DNA of 64,000 nucleotides from Paenibacillus plantarum (GCF_013141695.1 NZ_WHNY01000027.1:1-64000), one strand, 5' to 3'. Shown: positions 1-8,568, numbered from the stretch's first letter. Notes: a model not told the origin generated them from the sequence alone. Made by a program: numbers and translations.

Positions 1-130
1 CAGAGATAGTCTACAAAACCGACTAACTCCGGTGAAACGGAGCCAGTAGCCCAGAATCCCCTGCCGTCCCATGGCATCGCAAGGCGTTCAGCATTATTTC
101 AGTTGATAAAATCATCAAAACGCAGTATCA
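1..130. other. Window edge, no gene assigned
   Basis: No complete gene is visible. A small hairpin (CTCCG at 27-31 with CGGAG at 38-42) and a second pairing (TGCC near 62 with GGCA near 73) lie here. This may be the 3' end of an upstream transcript or a structured leader. I could not match it to a known riboswitch. Confidence 0.3.
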
Positions 131-131
131 T

Positions 132-155
132 TCATTAATAATGATTCTCAATCGC
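132..155. promoter_or_regulatory. Fur box upstream of ferredoxin-NADP reductase
   Basis: The stretch AATAATGATTCTCAATCG (about 137-154) resembles the Fur consensus GATAATGATTATCATTATC, with the core AATGATT intact. It lies 15-40 bases before the ribosome binding site, where a repressor would block transcription. The B. subtilis homologue ycgT is a known Fur-regulon gene, which supports the reading. Confidence 0.6.
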
Positions 156-183
156 AATTGGTGATTTAAGGAGTGAAATGCGC

Positions 184-1236
184 ATGGAAGAGAACGAATT
201 GTTTGATGTAACGGTTATTGGCGGGGGTCCAGCGGGTCTGTACTCAGCTTTCTATAGTGGGCTTCGTGAAATGAAGACCAAAATTATCGAGTTTCAACCG
301 CATCTTGGCGGAAAAATACATGTGTATCCGGAAAAAATGATTTGGGACGTAGGCGGCGTAACGCCGACTCCTGGAGCGAAGCTGATCAATCAGCTTGTCG
401 AGCAAGGACTTACGTTCAGCCCGGAGGTTGTGTTGAATGAGAAAGTGGAAGCTATCGCTAAAAACGAAGAGGATATCTTCGTCATGCGCACAACATCAGG
501 TCAAATGCACTATTCCAAAACCGTGATCGTCGCTGTCGGATCTGGCATCCTTAACCCGAAAAAGCTGGAGATCGAAGGCGCAGAGCGCTACGAAGTTTCG
601 AATTTGAACTACACGGTGAAGTCGCTTGAGCGCTTCAAGAACAAGACTGTCGTCATCTCAGGTGGCGGTAACTCGGCTGTCGATTGGGCGAATGAATTGG
701 AGCCTGTCGCCAAGCAGGTCATTCTCAGCTACCGCAAAGAGCAGCTAACGGGACACGAAGCCCAAGTGAAGCAGTTACAGAACAGCTCCGTGATCTGCCA
801 CTTAAATACCTCCATTACGAAGTTATTTGCTGCTGGTGAGGACGCCTCTATTGAACGTGTTGAGCTGACGAATCATGAAACGGAAGAAGTTTCATCTGTG
901 TTGGTGGATGAAGTGATTATCAACCATGGCTATGATCGTGACACGACCTTGCTAGAAAATAGTGAAATCGAGATCGCAAGAGCGGAGAATTACTATATCG
1001 CGGGTAATGCGAACAGCGAATCCTCTGTGCCAGGACTATATGCAGCTGGCGACATTCTTCATCATCCAGGCAAAGTGCATCTGATCGCGGGAGCCTTCCA
1101 AGACGCGGCGAATGCGGTGAATAAAGCCAAACTGTACATTCAGCCTACAGCAGAGAAGTTCGGAATGGTTTCTTCGCATAATCAAGCCTTTAAGAAGCGC
1201 AATAAAGAGTTAGTGAAGCAAATGTTTCAATCGTAA
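184..1236 (+). CDS. Ferredoxin--NADP+ reductase, thioredoxin-reductase-like type (YcgT/YumC family)
   Basis: FAD- and NADPH-binding oxidoreductase of about 350 residues that would pass electrons between NADPH and ferredoxin or flavodoxin in the cytosol. An N-terminal FAD motif (VIGGGPAG, about residues 12-19), a second dinucleotide motif (SGGGNSAVDWA, near 160) and a C-terminal FAD motif (GLYAAGD, near 287) are in the usual order. The CxxC redox pair of true thioredoxin reductase is missing, which separates it from TrxB. An AAGGAG at 168-173 is 10 bases from the ATG at 184 and only 4 from an in-frame ATG at 178, so I prefer 184. A Fur box upstream predicts induction under iron limitation. Confidence 0.85.
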   Translation: MEENELFDVTVIGGGPAGLYSAFYSGLREMKTKIIEFQPHLGGKIHVYPEKMIWDVGGVTPTPGAKLINQLVEQGLTFSPEVVLNEKVEAIAKNEEDIFVMRTTSGQMHYSKTVIVAVGSGILNPKKLEIEGAERYEVSNLNYTVKSLERFKNKTVVISGGGNSAVDWANELEPVAKQVILSYRKEQLTGHEAQVKQLQNSSVICHLNTSITKLFAAGEDASIERVELTNHETEEVSSVLVDEVIINHGYDRDTTLLENSEIEIARAENYYIAGNANSESSVPGLYAAGDILHHPGKVHLIAGAFQDAANAVNKAKLYIQPTAEKFGMVSSHNQAFKKRNKELVKQMFQS

Positions 1237-1267
1237 TCTGGATAAGCTACATACAGAAAGTTAAACA

Positions 1268-1290
1268 GGCACCCTGCGGGGTGCTTTTTA
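1268..1290 (+). terminator. Rho-independent terminator
   Basis: GCACCC (1269-1274) pairs with GGGTGC (1279-1284) around a TGCG loop and is followed by five T residues. It closes the reductase transcript. Confidence 0.85.
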
Positions 1291-1386
1291 TCGTTCAATC
1301 TCATTGTCGGTCTCCAGACGGAGGTAAATCCTGACGAGTGGCCGTATAATTTCTGTAGAACTTGTCATCGAAAGGGGCATTACGAT

Positions 1387-1878
1387 ATGAATGCTGAAAC
1401 ACTCATCGGTTATGGAATCGGTGCTGTCGTTATTATTTTAGTTATTTGGTTAAGAACGCGTGGGAAAGCGAAGCCAATTCGGAATAAAGGAAGAGGCATG
1501 CTGATTCCAGTTTTCCTGCTGCTCATTGTGTTTGGGATTAGTATTAACTCACTGACACATATACCGGATCATCCTTTTCATATACCGGCTATTTGGGAGC
1601 TGCTATGTGCAGGCGTGCTCGGCGTTGCGTTAGGCAGTATTATGCTGTATCACACAGGATATGAGAAGCGGGAGGACGGTTTGGTCTATTCGAAGCCTAA
1701 CCCTAATTTCAAATATGTGATCATTGCTGTTATCGCGGTCCGTTTGATATTATCCCAGTATTTCAAGGGTTTGGATCCGTCGGAATTTGCTGTGTTAACG
1801 ATGGTCATGGCGTATTTATACATTTGCGTGTGGCGGATTGGTAGCTTTCTCAAGTACAGGAGAGTTAGCGCTGGTTAA
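1387..1878 (+). CDS. CcdC-like membrane protein (DUF1453 family)
   Basis: Integral membrane protein of 163 residues with about five hydrophobic helices and little soluble sequence. The C-terminal WRIGSFLKYR motif and the helix order resemble CcdC of B. subtilis, encoded in the ccdA cytochrome c biogenesis locus, though CcdC has no firmly known function. Length matches that family (about 160). AAAGGGG lies 9 bases before the ATG. It is flanked by terminators and looks monocistronic. No ccdA or resA genes are nearby, so the context does not confirm a cytochrome role. Confidence 0.6.
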   Translation: MNAETLIGYGIGAVVIILVIWLRTRGKAKPIRNKGRGMLIPVFLLLIVFGISINSLTHIPDHPFHIPAIWELLCAGVLGVALGSIMLYHTGYEKREDGLVYSKPNPNFKYVIIAVIAVRLILSQYFKGLDPSEFAVLTMVMAYLYICVWRIGSFLKYRRVSAG

Positions 1879-1893
1879 AAATACATGCGTTTA

Positions 1894-1918
1894 GGAGCAC
1901 CCCTAGGGTGCTCTTTTC
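1894..1918 (+). terminator. Rho-independent terminator
   Basis: GAGCACCC (1895-1902) and GGGTGCTC (1906-1913) form an 8-bp stem with a CTA loop, followed by TTTT. Confidence 0.85.
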
Positions 1919-1994
1919 TCATATCGCAAAATTCCCTCGCGGCCATCGACTTTGCTATAATAAAAAGAACTACATAATAAGCAGGTGATGTCTC

Positions 1995-2972
1995 ATGCTA
2001 GTGATCAAGTCAACTGAAGTGCAAGAGCTGCTTGCGATGCCAGCCTGTATTGAAATCATGGAAGCGGTCCTCGCCGATTTGGTGAATGGACATGCTGTGC
2101 AGGCATTACGATCCGTTGTTCCGCTGGAAGGCGGCAATGTGATGGGGCTGATGCCGACCTATTTAAAAAGAGATGAGAAGGTTGGCGCCAAAGTGATCAC
2201 CGTGTTTCCGGGGAATCATGGCAAAGGCTTCCCTTCGCATCAAGGCTTTGTCTCACTGTTCAATTCGACCAATGGTCAATTGGAGGCGATTGTCGATGGC
2301 ACCCGAATCACTGCCATCCGAACTGCAGCGGTCAGCGCAGCAGCAACGAAGTTGCTGGCGAAGCCCGAGGCCGCGACCCTTGCCGTGATCGGCACGGGCG
2401 AGCAAGCCCGCACGCACATCGAGGCGATGCTGCTCGTGCGCCCGATCACGAAGATCCAGGTATGGGGGCCGAACCCGGCCCATGCCGAGCGATTGAGAGC
2501 CGAGACGGTAAGCCGCTATCCGGCTGTCCTCGTCTCGATTGCATCCTCCGCAGAGGAAGCCGTGGCGGATGCGGATATCATCTGCACGGTGACGGCGTCG
2601 ACGACGCCGATCGTGCAGGGGGCCTGGATCAAGGCAGGCGCGCATGTGAATGCCGTCGGCGCCTGCCGAGCCAAAGACCGCGAGCTCGATACCGCGCTGG
2701 TGCGCCGGGCTGAGCTGTTCGTGGATCGCACAGAGTCCGCTGTGAACGAAGCGGGTGATTACCTGATCCCTCTCCAGGAGGGAGCCATTAGTGATGATCA
2801 TATTTTAGCTGAAATTGGTGAGATATTGGTGGGCTTGAAAGAAGGAAGACGCTCCGCCACGTCTATCACGCTGTTCAAATCATTAGGGCTTGCTTGCGAG
2901 GATCTGGCAGCGGCCACCTATATCTACAAGGAAGCGACACGCACGAACAAAGGAACCCACATTGACTTCTAG
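1995..2972 (+). CDS. Ornithine cyclodeaminase / mu-crystallin family dehydrogenase
   Basis: NAD(P)-dependent enzyme of 325 residues, the usual size for the family, which includes ornithine cyclodeaminase, alanine dehydrogenase of archaeal type and ketimine reductases. The N-terminal substrate region contains GAKVITVFPGN, with the lysine expected at the active site, and the Rossmann motif VIGTGEQA is near residue 130. RITAIRTAA before it is a family hallmark. The exact substrate cannot be read from sequence. It is the first gene of a tight operon with a dipeptidase-like and a CocE-like hydrolase (12 bases to each), so it may act on an imine or amino acid released by those hydrolases. Confidence 0.85.
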   Translation: MLVIKSTEVQELLAMPACIEIMEAVLADLVNGHAVQALRSVVPLEGGNVMGLMPTYLKRDEKVGAKVITVFPGNHGKGFPSHQGFVSLFNSTNGQLEAIVDGTRITAIRTAAVSAAATKLLAKPEAATLAVIGTGEQARTHIEAMLLVRPITKIQVWGPNPAHAERLRAETVSRYPAVLVSIASSAEEAVADADIICTVTASTTPIVQGAWIKAGAHVNAVGACRAKDRELDTALVRRAELFVDRTESAVNEAGDYLIPLQEGAISDDHILAEIGEILVGLKEGRRSATSITLFKSLGLACEDLAAATYIYKEATRTNKGTHIDF

Positions 2973-2984
2973 GAGTGAGCATCG

Positions 2985-4145
2985 ATGAATTCGACAGAAG
3001 GATTATACCCATTTAACCTTACACCAGAACAAGAGGAACGCGCACGGGAGCTGCATGAGAGCTCGATAATTATTGATCTTTTGTTCCAGGGGCCATTGTC
3101 CCCTAAGGCGATTCCGGATGCAGTGTCTGAGAGTGTTCGCGAGGCGTGTGAGCCGTACAAAGAGGATGCATGGACATACAGCGCGATGCCAAGCAAAATC
3201 ATTCACGACATGGCGGCTCGCGGAGAGATCTCCGAGTTCAAAGACGAGTGGTACCGTTCGGGTATCACGGCTGGTAATCGGCAGTTGGACGTGTCTAGTG
3301 TGGATAAGATCCTGATCAGCATGGGCGATATTCAGCGTCAATTCGATGCGAACGAGTGGCTTGTAAAGGCTGTGACGGCAGAGCAGATTCGCGCAGCGAA
3401 GGCAAGCGGGCTCAAAGCAGGGATCGTAACCGCTCAGGAAACAGACGGCCTAGGCAAAAATCTTGAGTTGCTCGAGGCGATGTACAATTTTGGGCTGAGA
3501 GTGCTGCAGCTAACGTATAACAATCAGAATTATATTGCTTCCGGCTGTATGGAAGAGGCGAACGGCGGTGTGAGCAAGTTCGGAACGCGTTTTATTAGCA
3601 AAATGAATGAGCTAGGCATCATTGTCGACACAAGTCATTGCGGTAAACAAACGACGCTGGACGCGTGCCGGCTTTCGAAGGCGCCAGTGATTGCTTCGCA
3701 TACGGGTGTTGAAGCGATTTACGATCATAAGCGCTGCAAAAGCGATGAAGAATTCCAGGCCATTGCCGCAACGGGCGGCGTAATTGGCGTGTTTGCGATG
3801 CCGTGGTTCGTCCACGGGGATCCGAACGATACGACGATTGAGCATGTGCTCGATCATATGGATTACCTCGTCCGACTGGTCGGCGTGGACCATGTCGGCA
3901 TTGGCACAGACTGGCCGATGAGTGATGTGGCGTGGTCGTTGGTCTATTTTAAAGAGCATATTGCGCCTCGTATCGGCTTTGCCAAAGGGGATGGACCCTC
4001 GACGGAAACGGTGAAGGGGCTTGAGAAGTATAGCTATTTTATTAATTTTACCCGTGGCTTAGTGGCAAGAGGTTATTCGGATGAGGATGTTCGCAAAATG
4101 ATGGGCGGAAACTGGCTGCGCGTGTTTGAAGCGGTGTGCGGATAG
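2985..4145 (+). CDS. M19 (renal/membrane) dipeptidase-family hydrolase lacking the first metal motif
   Basis: A 386-residue TIM-barrel metallohydrolase of the M19 family, with no signal peptide and so cytosolic. Recognisable metal-site pieces are the bridging glutamate (TAQETDG, about residue 152), histidines in DTSHCG (about 217) and ASHTGV (about 239), and the aspartate in GIGTDW (about 306). The usual N-terminal DGHND metal motif is replaced by IIIDLLFQGP, so two expected ligands are absent. It may bind metal differently or have another substrate. GGAG lies 9 bases before ATG. It is the middle gene of the operon and may cleave a dipeptide or amide passed on to its neighbours. Confidence 0.8.
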   Translation: MNSTEGLYPFNLTPEQEERARELHESSIIIDLLFQGPLSPKAIPDAVSESVREACEPYKEDAWTYSAMPSKIIHDMAARGEISEFKDEWYRSGITAGNRQLDVSSVDKILISMGDIQRQFDANEWLVKAVTAEQIRAAKASGLKAGIVTAQETDGLGKNLELLEAMYNFGLRVLQLTYNNQNYIASGCMEEANGGVSKFGTRFISKMNELGIIVDTSHCGKQTTLDACRLSKAPVIASHTGVEAIYDHKRCKSDEEFQAIAATGGVIGVFAMPWFVHGDPNDTTIEHVLDHMDYLVRLVGVDHVGIGTDWPMSDVAWSLVYFKEHIAPRIGFAKGDGPSTETVKGLEKYSYFINFTRGLVARGYSDEDVRKMMGGNWLRVFEAVCG

Positions 4146-4157
4146 GAGATGGCAGAG

Positions 4158-6278
4158 ATGACTACGGGGACGACGGTTTATAAGCTGTATGCGGCGGGCG
4201 TGTATGAGGGGACGATTCGTTTTACAGAGAGTGCCATTATGCATGCCAAAGTGGATGCACGTCGGCGGACACAGATGCAGGAGAATGTGTTGGCGGAGCA
4301 GGCTGGGTTTATCCTTCCTTTGCACAAAATTAGTGTGAATCAGTCTCATTATGCGGGTGCGGAGTGGCAGGGTGAGGAGGTCGTGCTGGGAAATGGCGAT
4401 GTGTTTCAGAAGCATATCCAATACACAGGTGAAGTAGCGGGCAGAGAGGTCGTTGGGCAAGTATGGGCATTGCGTAAGGATACTGCGCTCGATATCGTGA
4501 CTGTGGATGGGGGCATCGTGGCTTATGTGGCACCTAACCGATACGGCATGGAAGTGCTGGTCGTGGAGGGTTATGAGGCATTGACACCGCTTGTGGAGTA
4601 TGCGGATCCGTTATTATCTGCTGCGCAGTATGGTGTGGATGATCTGGGAACTGATCTGGTGCCGATGCGCGATGGCGTTCGTTTGGCAACGGATGTGTAT
4701 TTGCCTGAGGGTGTGGCACCAGGTACGAAGCTGCCGACCATTCTGATTCGTACGTGCTATGACCGCAATCTGCGGAAGACGTTTTTTACGCGGTGGGCGA
4801 ACAAAGGCTATGCCGTCGTCAATCAGGATGTTCGCGGGCGTGCGGATTCCGAAGGGGAGCTTGTGCCGTTCTTCTATGAGCGCGACGATAGCGCGGACAC
4901 GATCGATTGGATCGTGGCGCAGGACTGGTCCGACGGAAATGTGGGCATGTGGGGCGCGTCGTACTTGGGGTATGTGGTCACCGCTGCTGCGACTAGCGGG
5001 CACCCGAATTTGAAGGCCGTCGTGAACGAAGTGAACGTCGGTTCTCCGTTCGTGGATACGGTGCGCAAGGGCGGCACCGTGTGTTCGTGGCCTTTGCTGT
5101 GCTGGACGTTGGCGCAGTCGGTGGGGACGCGGACGGATTTTGACATCTTCGGTGGGCGGACAGTTAGCCCCGAGAAGGCTGTCGACGCGAGACCGATCCG
5201 CGAAATTCCGCAGCAGATGATCGGGAAGGCTTCAGGTCCGTGGGACATTTGGAGTGAGCATCCAGAGTATGATGATTTCTGGCGCAATTGCACGTATAGC
5301 GAGCGCGGAGAGCATGTGAAAGCACCGATGTTTGTGATCTCCGGTTGGTACGATGGCGACAGTGCCGGCGTGTCGGAGACATGGCGGATGCTCACCAAGC
5401 ATGATGTGCCGAACCGCAAAATCTGGCTCGGACCCTGGGAGCACGGCCCGAATCGTGCCCGTGATCTGCTGGATACCAGCTTCGGTAAGGATGCTGTTGT
5501 GTATAACTACGATGTGAACGTGCTGCGCTGGTTTGATCGGTTTTTGAAAGGCATAGCCAATGGCATCGAGCAGGAGCCGCGCGCTAGGTATTATGTGGTC
5601 GGCACCAACGAGTGGCGGACCTCCGATGATTGGACGCCGAGCGAGGCGACGGCGACGAAATGGTATCTGGGCAGCGGCGGACGAGCCAACTCGAGCCTTG
5701 GCGATGGCTTGCTGACACTCGGGGAACAGACGCAACAGGCTGAGTCGGACTCCTACGTGTACAACCCGGAGGAGCCTGTCGTGGACAGCGGTGAGCGCGA
5801 GCCGGAGAACATGCGGAAGCATGAGCTGCGCAGCGACATCCTCGTGTACACAAGCGAGGTGTTGGCGGAGGCCGTGACCGTGGCGGGCGAGCTGTCTTGC
5901 GAACTGTACGCGTCGAGTACAGGCGTGGACACGGACTGGGTTGTGACCTTGAGCGATGTGGACCCGAAGGGGAACTCCATCAAGCTGTCCAACTACATCG
6001 TGCGCGCGAAGTACCGTGGCGGCTTGGATGCGCCGGAGCTGCTCACGCCGGGGAAGGTCGAGAAGTTTGCGATTTTTATGCAAAATATCGCACATACCTT
6101 CCCGGTCGGGCATCGCTTACGATTTACGGTGACTTCGTCTAGTAAAATGATCGCGTTCCCGAACACGAATACCGGCTTGAATCCATATGAGGATCCGCAG
6201 CCGGTTGTGGTGACGCAGAAGATCTATCACTCGGAGACATATCCGAGCCATGTAAATCTGCCGATTTTGGCTAACTAG
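4158..6278 (+). CDS. CocE/NonD-type hydrolase (X-Pro dipeptidyl-peptidase S15 family)
   Basis: Serine hydrolase of about 706 residues acting on esters or amides. The catalytic triad can be placed: Ser in GMWGASYLG (about 267), Asp in GWYDGD (about 398) and His in PWEHGPN (about 427). A C-terminal beta-sandwich region of the X-Pro dipeptidyl-peptidase type follows. About 150 N-terminal residues precede the hydrolase domain and are not usual for short CocE proteins. An ATG at 4149 directly abuts the GGAG at 4145-4148, so the in-frame ATG at 4158, 9 bases away, is the better start. It is the last gene of the operon and no secretion signal is seen. Confidence 0.85.
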   Translation: MTTGTTVYKLYAAGVYEGTIRFTESAIMHAKVDARRRTQMQENVLAEQAGFILPLHKISVNQSHYAGAEWQGEEVVLGNGDVFQKHIQYTGEVAGREVVGQVWALRKDTALDIVTVDGGIVAYVAPNRYGMEVLVVEGYEALTPLVEYADPLLSAAQYGVDDLGTDLVPMRDGVRLATDVYLPEGVAPGTKLPTILIRTCYDRNLRKTFFTRWANKGYAVVNQDVRGRADSEGELVPFFYERDDSADTIDWIVAQDWSDGNVGMWGASYLGYVVTAAATSGHPNLKAVVNEVNVGSPFVDTVRKGGTVCSWPLLCWTLAQSVGTRTDFDIFGGRTVSPEKAVDARPIREIPQQMIGKASGPWDIWSEHPEYDDFWRNCTYSERGEHVKAPMFVISGWYDGDSAGVSETWRMLTKHDVPNRKIWLGPWEHGPNRARDLLDTSFGKDAVVYNYDVNVLRWFDRFLKGIANGIEQEPRARYYVVGTNEWRTSDDWTPSEATATKWYLGSGGRANSSLGDGLLTLGEQTQQAESDSYVYNPEEPVVDSGEREPENMRKHELRSDILVYTSEVLAEAVTVAGELSCELYASSTGVDTDWVVTLSDVDPKGNSIKLSNYIVRAKYRGGLDAPELLTPGKVEKFAIFMQNIAHTFPVGHRLRFTVTSSSKMIAFPNTNTGLNPYEDPQPVVVTQKIYHSETYPSHVNLPILAN

Positions 6279-6283
6279 TAGAG

Positions 6284-6312
6284 AAGAAAAGACACCTTAT
6301 TGGTATCTTTTT
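6284..6312. terminator. Bidirectional terminator between convergent genes
   Basis: AAGACACC and GGTATCTT form a stem with one mismatch and are bounded by T-rich sequence on both strands. It can serve the hydrolase operon on the plus strand and the small HTH operon on the minus strand. Confidence 0.6.
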
Positions 6313-6564
6313 CTATTTCCTGAGGGTATGTTGTCTTAATCGAATAAATTCTAAAATTTGAGTAAGTTCACGAAAATGAGTATTAGGCCCTCTATATGTA
6401 TTATTCTGAATATGGAACGGATCATGGACGGTAATGTGAGCTGGAGTACGAATCGTTCTAGCATCACTCGCAAGACCCTGTGCACCATTTCGAATTTCCT
6501 GAATGATATCTGCAAAGTTTTTTTCGATAAAAATAAAGTTACTCTTTGGTAATCCTAAACTCAA
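6313..6564 (-). CDS. Small hypothetical protein with TTG start, coupled to HTH protein
   Basis: 83 residues, no recognised family, no signal peptide or membrane helix. I accept it as real because a perfect AAGGAGG sits 7 bases before a TTG start, with that site inside the end of the upstream HTH gene, and the two genes overlap by 26 bases. Such overlap suggests translational coupling and a fixed ratio of the two proteins. The sequence is moderately basic at the C terminus (RLRQHTLRK). The regulator-plus-small-partner layout resembles a toxin-antitoxin or anti-regulator pair, but no toxin motif is visible and the function is unknown. Confidence 0.6.
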   Translation of the reverse strand: MSLGLPKSNFIFIEKNFADIIQEIRNGAQGLASDARTIRTPAHITVHDPFHIQNNTYRGPNTHFRELTQILEFIRLRQHTLRK

Positions 6565-7222
6565 GTGTTTGCCTCCTTAGCAGGTGTTTCCAAACTTGAG
6601 CGTCTGTCTCTTCTTCAGGAGTAAGTTCATTTTTAGCGCCGAGAGTTGCTTCATATTCACCATTATATTTATGTTCATATATCGCGATTTGGCGTGTATA
6701 GTAGCTTAAATTGTCTTCTTGCTGATGCTGTTGTTCATGCTCTAGTTCTTGCTGTTCCCACATTTTAACCACATCGTCCACTTTGAGTTTTTTTCCGGCA
6801 GCTGTAATGTACAAGGTATCTCCAGAAATACGATTATGCTTGTGGTCACCTGCTCGTTCAATACCTTCAAAGCGTCCTTGATCTAACCAATTATGGATCG
6901 AAACGACGGAAACTCCGAAATATTTTGATAGCTCCTTTACGCTATAATCTTTCGTCGACTCTGTCATGACCTGTTTGTTTGTATAAGCCTGTGTTAGAGC
7001 ATGCTGTAATAAGTTTGAAAATTGCTCTTTAAACACTTCTGTATTCTCAAAAATAGACTCATCCAGCGATTGCACGAGCGTAGCATTGTTCTGGACAGAA
7101 TGTGCTAGGACTTTAAACAGCAGAACACTATTGTCATAACTACGATCAAGGAGCTCAACTACGATTTCTTGTGCATTCTTACTAAATAAGTTTTTTTCCG
7201 CATAGGTTATCGGCATTAACAT
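6539..7222 (-). CDS. HTH-domain regulator of unknown family
   Basis: About 227 residues. A MerR/excisionase-like helix-turn-helix lies near the middle (YSVKELSKYFGVSVVSIHNW, about 93-112), followed by a glutamine- and glutamate-rich helix (EQQELEHEQQHQQED) that is probably coiled coil. The N-terminal 85 residues are helical and unrecognised. GGAGG lies 8 bases before the ATG at 7222, and a GTG at 7225 is the alternative. A 29-bp inverted repeat 40 bases upstream could be its own operator. It is the first gene of a two-gene operon with the 83-residue protein. DNA binding is supported; target and signal are not known. Confidence 0.65.
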   Translation of the reverse strand: MLMPITYAEKNLFSKNAQEIVVELLDRSYDNSVLLFKVLAHSVQNNATLVQSLDESIFENTEVFKEQFSNLLQHALTQAYTNKQVMTESTKDYSVKELSKYFGVSVVSIHNWLDQGRFEGIERAGDHKHNRISGDTLYITAAGKKLKVDDVVKMWEQQELEHEQQHQQEDNLSYYTRQIAIYEHKYNGEYEATLGAKNELTPEEETDAQVWKHLLRRQTLEFRITKE

Positions 7223-7262
7223 CACCCCATACCTCCATATTAATGCTTTTAGCTATGTTTTC

Positions 7263-7291
7263 AATTAATTTAAATTAGATTTAAATTAATT
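7263..7291. promoter_or_regulatory. 29-bp inverted repeat, candidate autoregulatory operator
   Basis: AATTAATTTAAAT (7263-7275) and ATTTAAATTAATT (7279-7291) are perfect 13-bp inverted arms around TAG. It lies upstream of the HTH gene in very AT-rich DNA and is a good candidate site for that protein, possibly overlapping its promoter. Confidence 0.55.
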
Positions 7292-7334
7292 TAAAGTTAT
7301 TGGTTATTATTATTCAAAAAGGTTAAGTTTAAAC

Positions 7335-7985
7335 CTATCTATTCATATTTAAATTGGAAACCTTCCCAGCCACCAACCCTGCCCGATGAACAATCGCAAT
7401 ATATACGATATCCGCAATCGTCACTAACACGCACATGATGGTAAGTAGAAAAGAGTCCGGGTACAACGAGTAGCAGAGGATAGATGCGCACAAGGTGCCG
7501 ATCATTTTGTAGTAGGCGATGTAGATCGTCTGGCCTTTGAGGCCTTGTGTGAAAGGCAGTTTGATAAACAAGATCGACATCATCAGATTGATGCCAAAGG
7601 CCGTGTATTTCCCCTCCTGATCATGAAACTCGACGACCATGCCGACATGGAGCAGCAGAGAAATGACAAGTAAAGAGAAAATCGCAGGCAGGAGCAGACG
7701 TGGCGGAAACTGGCGTTTGGCAAAATAGACACCTTGAAACAGAATGACACAGTCCAGCAGAAACCAGACCAGCGAAATGACCATCTGCAGCGGGTGAAAT
7801 GGCATCACGAATGCGAATAGAAACTCCCACGTGATATTGGCGCATATAGCTGCTAGTGGCATGCCGCAGGCGCGATCCTTGAACCCTTGGATAATGATGA
7901 GAATATAGGTGATGGTCCAGAAAATAGCTAGTCCATATTGCAAGAAAAGCTCCATTTGATTAGATAGCAAGTGCTGCATCGCCAT
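7335..7985 (-). CDS. Transmembrane terpene-cyclase-like (Pyr4/TMTC family) membrane protein
   Basis: Polytopic membrane protein of about 217 residues with seven predicted helices. The sequence GFKDRACGMPLAAICANITW followed by EF is typical of the family that includes fungal Pyr4-type meroterpenoid cyclases and their many uncharacterised bacterial relatives. Acidic residues fall in membrane helices as in that family: the Glu of TWEFLFAF and the Asp of IADIVYI. No prenyltransferase or polyketide gene is nearby, so a terpene role is not supported by context. The start is uncertain: in-frame ATGs occur at 8060, 8024, 8000, 7985 and 7979 and none has an ideally spaced ribosome site; AAAGGA lies 14 bases before 7985. 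Confidence 0.6.
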   Translation of the reverse strand: MAMQHLLSNQMELFLQYGLAIFWTITYILIIIQGFKDRACGMPLAAICANITWEFLFAFVMPFHPLQMVISLVWFLLDCVILFQGVYFAKRQFPPRLLLPAIFSLLVISLLLHVGMVVEFHDQEGKYTAFGINLMMSILFIKLPFTQGLKGQTIYIAYYKMIGTLCASILCYSLYPDSFLLTIMCVLVTIADIVYIAIVHRAGLVAGKVSNLNMNR

Positions 7986-8270
7986 AGTGGGAAAGCACAT
8001 CCTTTCGCGGGTGTCTCTCTCCATTTCTATGTACAAGCATTGAGAAAAAGAAGGGGTCATTGTGGATAACTTTTACCTCAAACATTAATTTGTTATAAAC
8101 AAGTCCACCGCAACATTCCGTCAATCCACCAACAGCTATCACTACCTCCATCATCTGCAGACCACCATAAACAAACTAGCTAGCTCTAACACCACTTATT
8201 CACCATATGCACCTATAAAAAGTAAAAATCCTGCTAGCTCGCATTGCCTCATCAAGCTGCATCCGGAGGA

Positions 8271-8460
8271 TTAGATGGAAAAACTCCATCTAAATTCTCT
8301 CAAAAACACTGATTTTCTGTTTTAACTGTAAAATAGGTAGTTAATTTCACTGATATGGGCGAATTAGCGAGAAAAGACTGGAATTAACTGTAGGAAATCC
8401 AGTTGTTCTCTCAAATCGGCTAGTTTCTATGAAATTAACTGTAGGTTTTACAGTTAATCG
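8271..8460. repeat. Modular palindromic repeat cluster R1
   Basis: Three short palindromic modules in a row. The first pairs TTAGATGGA with TCCATCTAA (8271-8293), the next pairs AACTGTAGGA with a TCCAGTT half, and the last pairs ATTAACTGTA with TACAGTTAAT (8434-8458). The same half-sites recur at 16.4, 16.75, 29.2, 39.1-39.8 and 50.8 kb. Confidence 0.75.
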
Positions 8461-8568
8461 TTCGGGGGTGGTGGTTGCCTCGCGCTCCCTGCCCCCATTT
8501 CTATGACCGTTTTGTGACTAAAAATGGAAAAGTGTTAGCTTAACTCATACTGTGTTAATAGATTCTAT

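Noticed and set aside
20..80. Possible cobalamin riboswitch remnant (GGTGAAACGGAG and CCTGCC-like pieces)
   Set aside because: The conserved CCCGCAACTGT core and a proper B12 box are absent, and the downstream gene has a Fur box. Fragments alone are not enough.
5232..6113. 293-residue minus-strand reading frame inside the CocE-like gene
   Set aside because: Fully antisense to a well-supported enzyme gene with catalytic motifs; its own product is His/Arg-rich without domains and no ribosome site.
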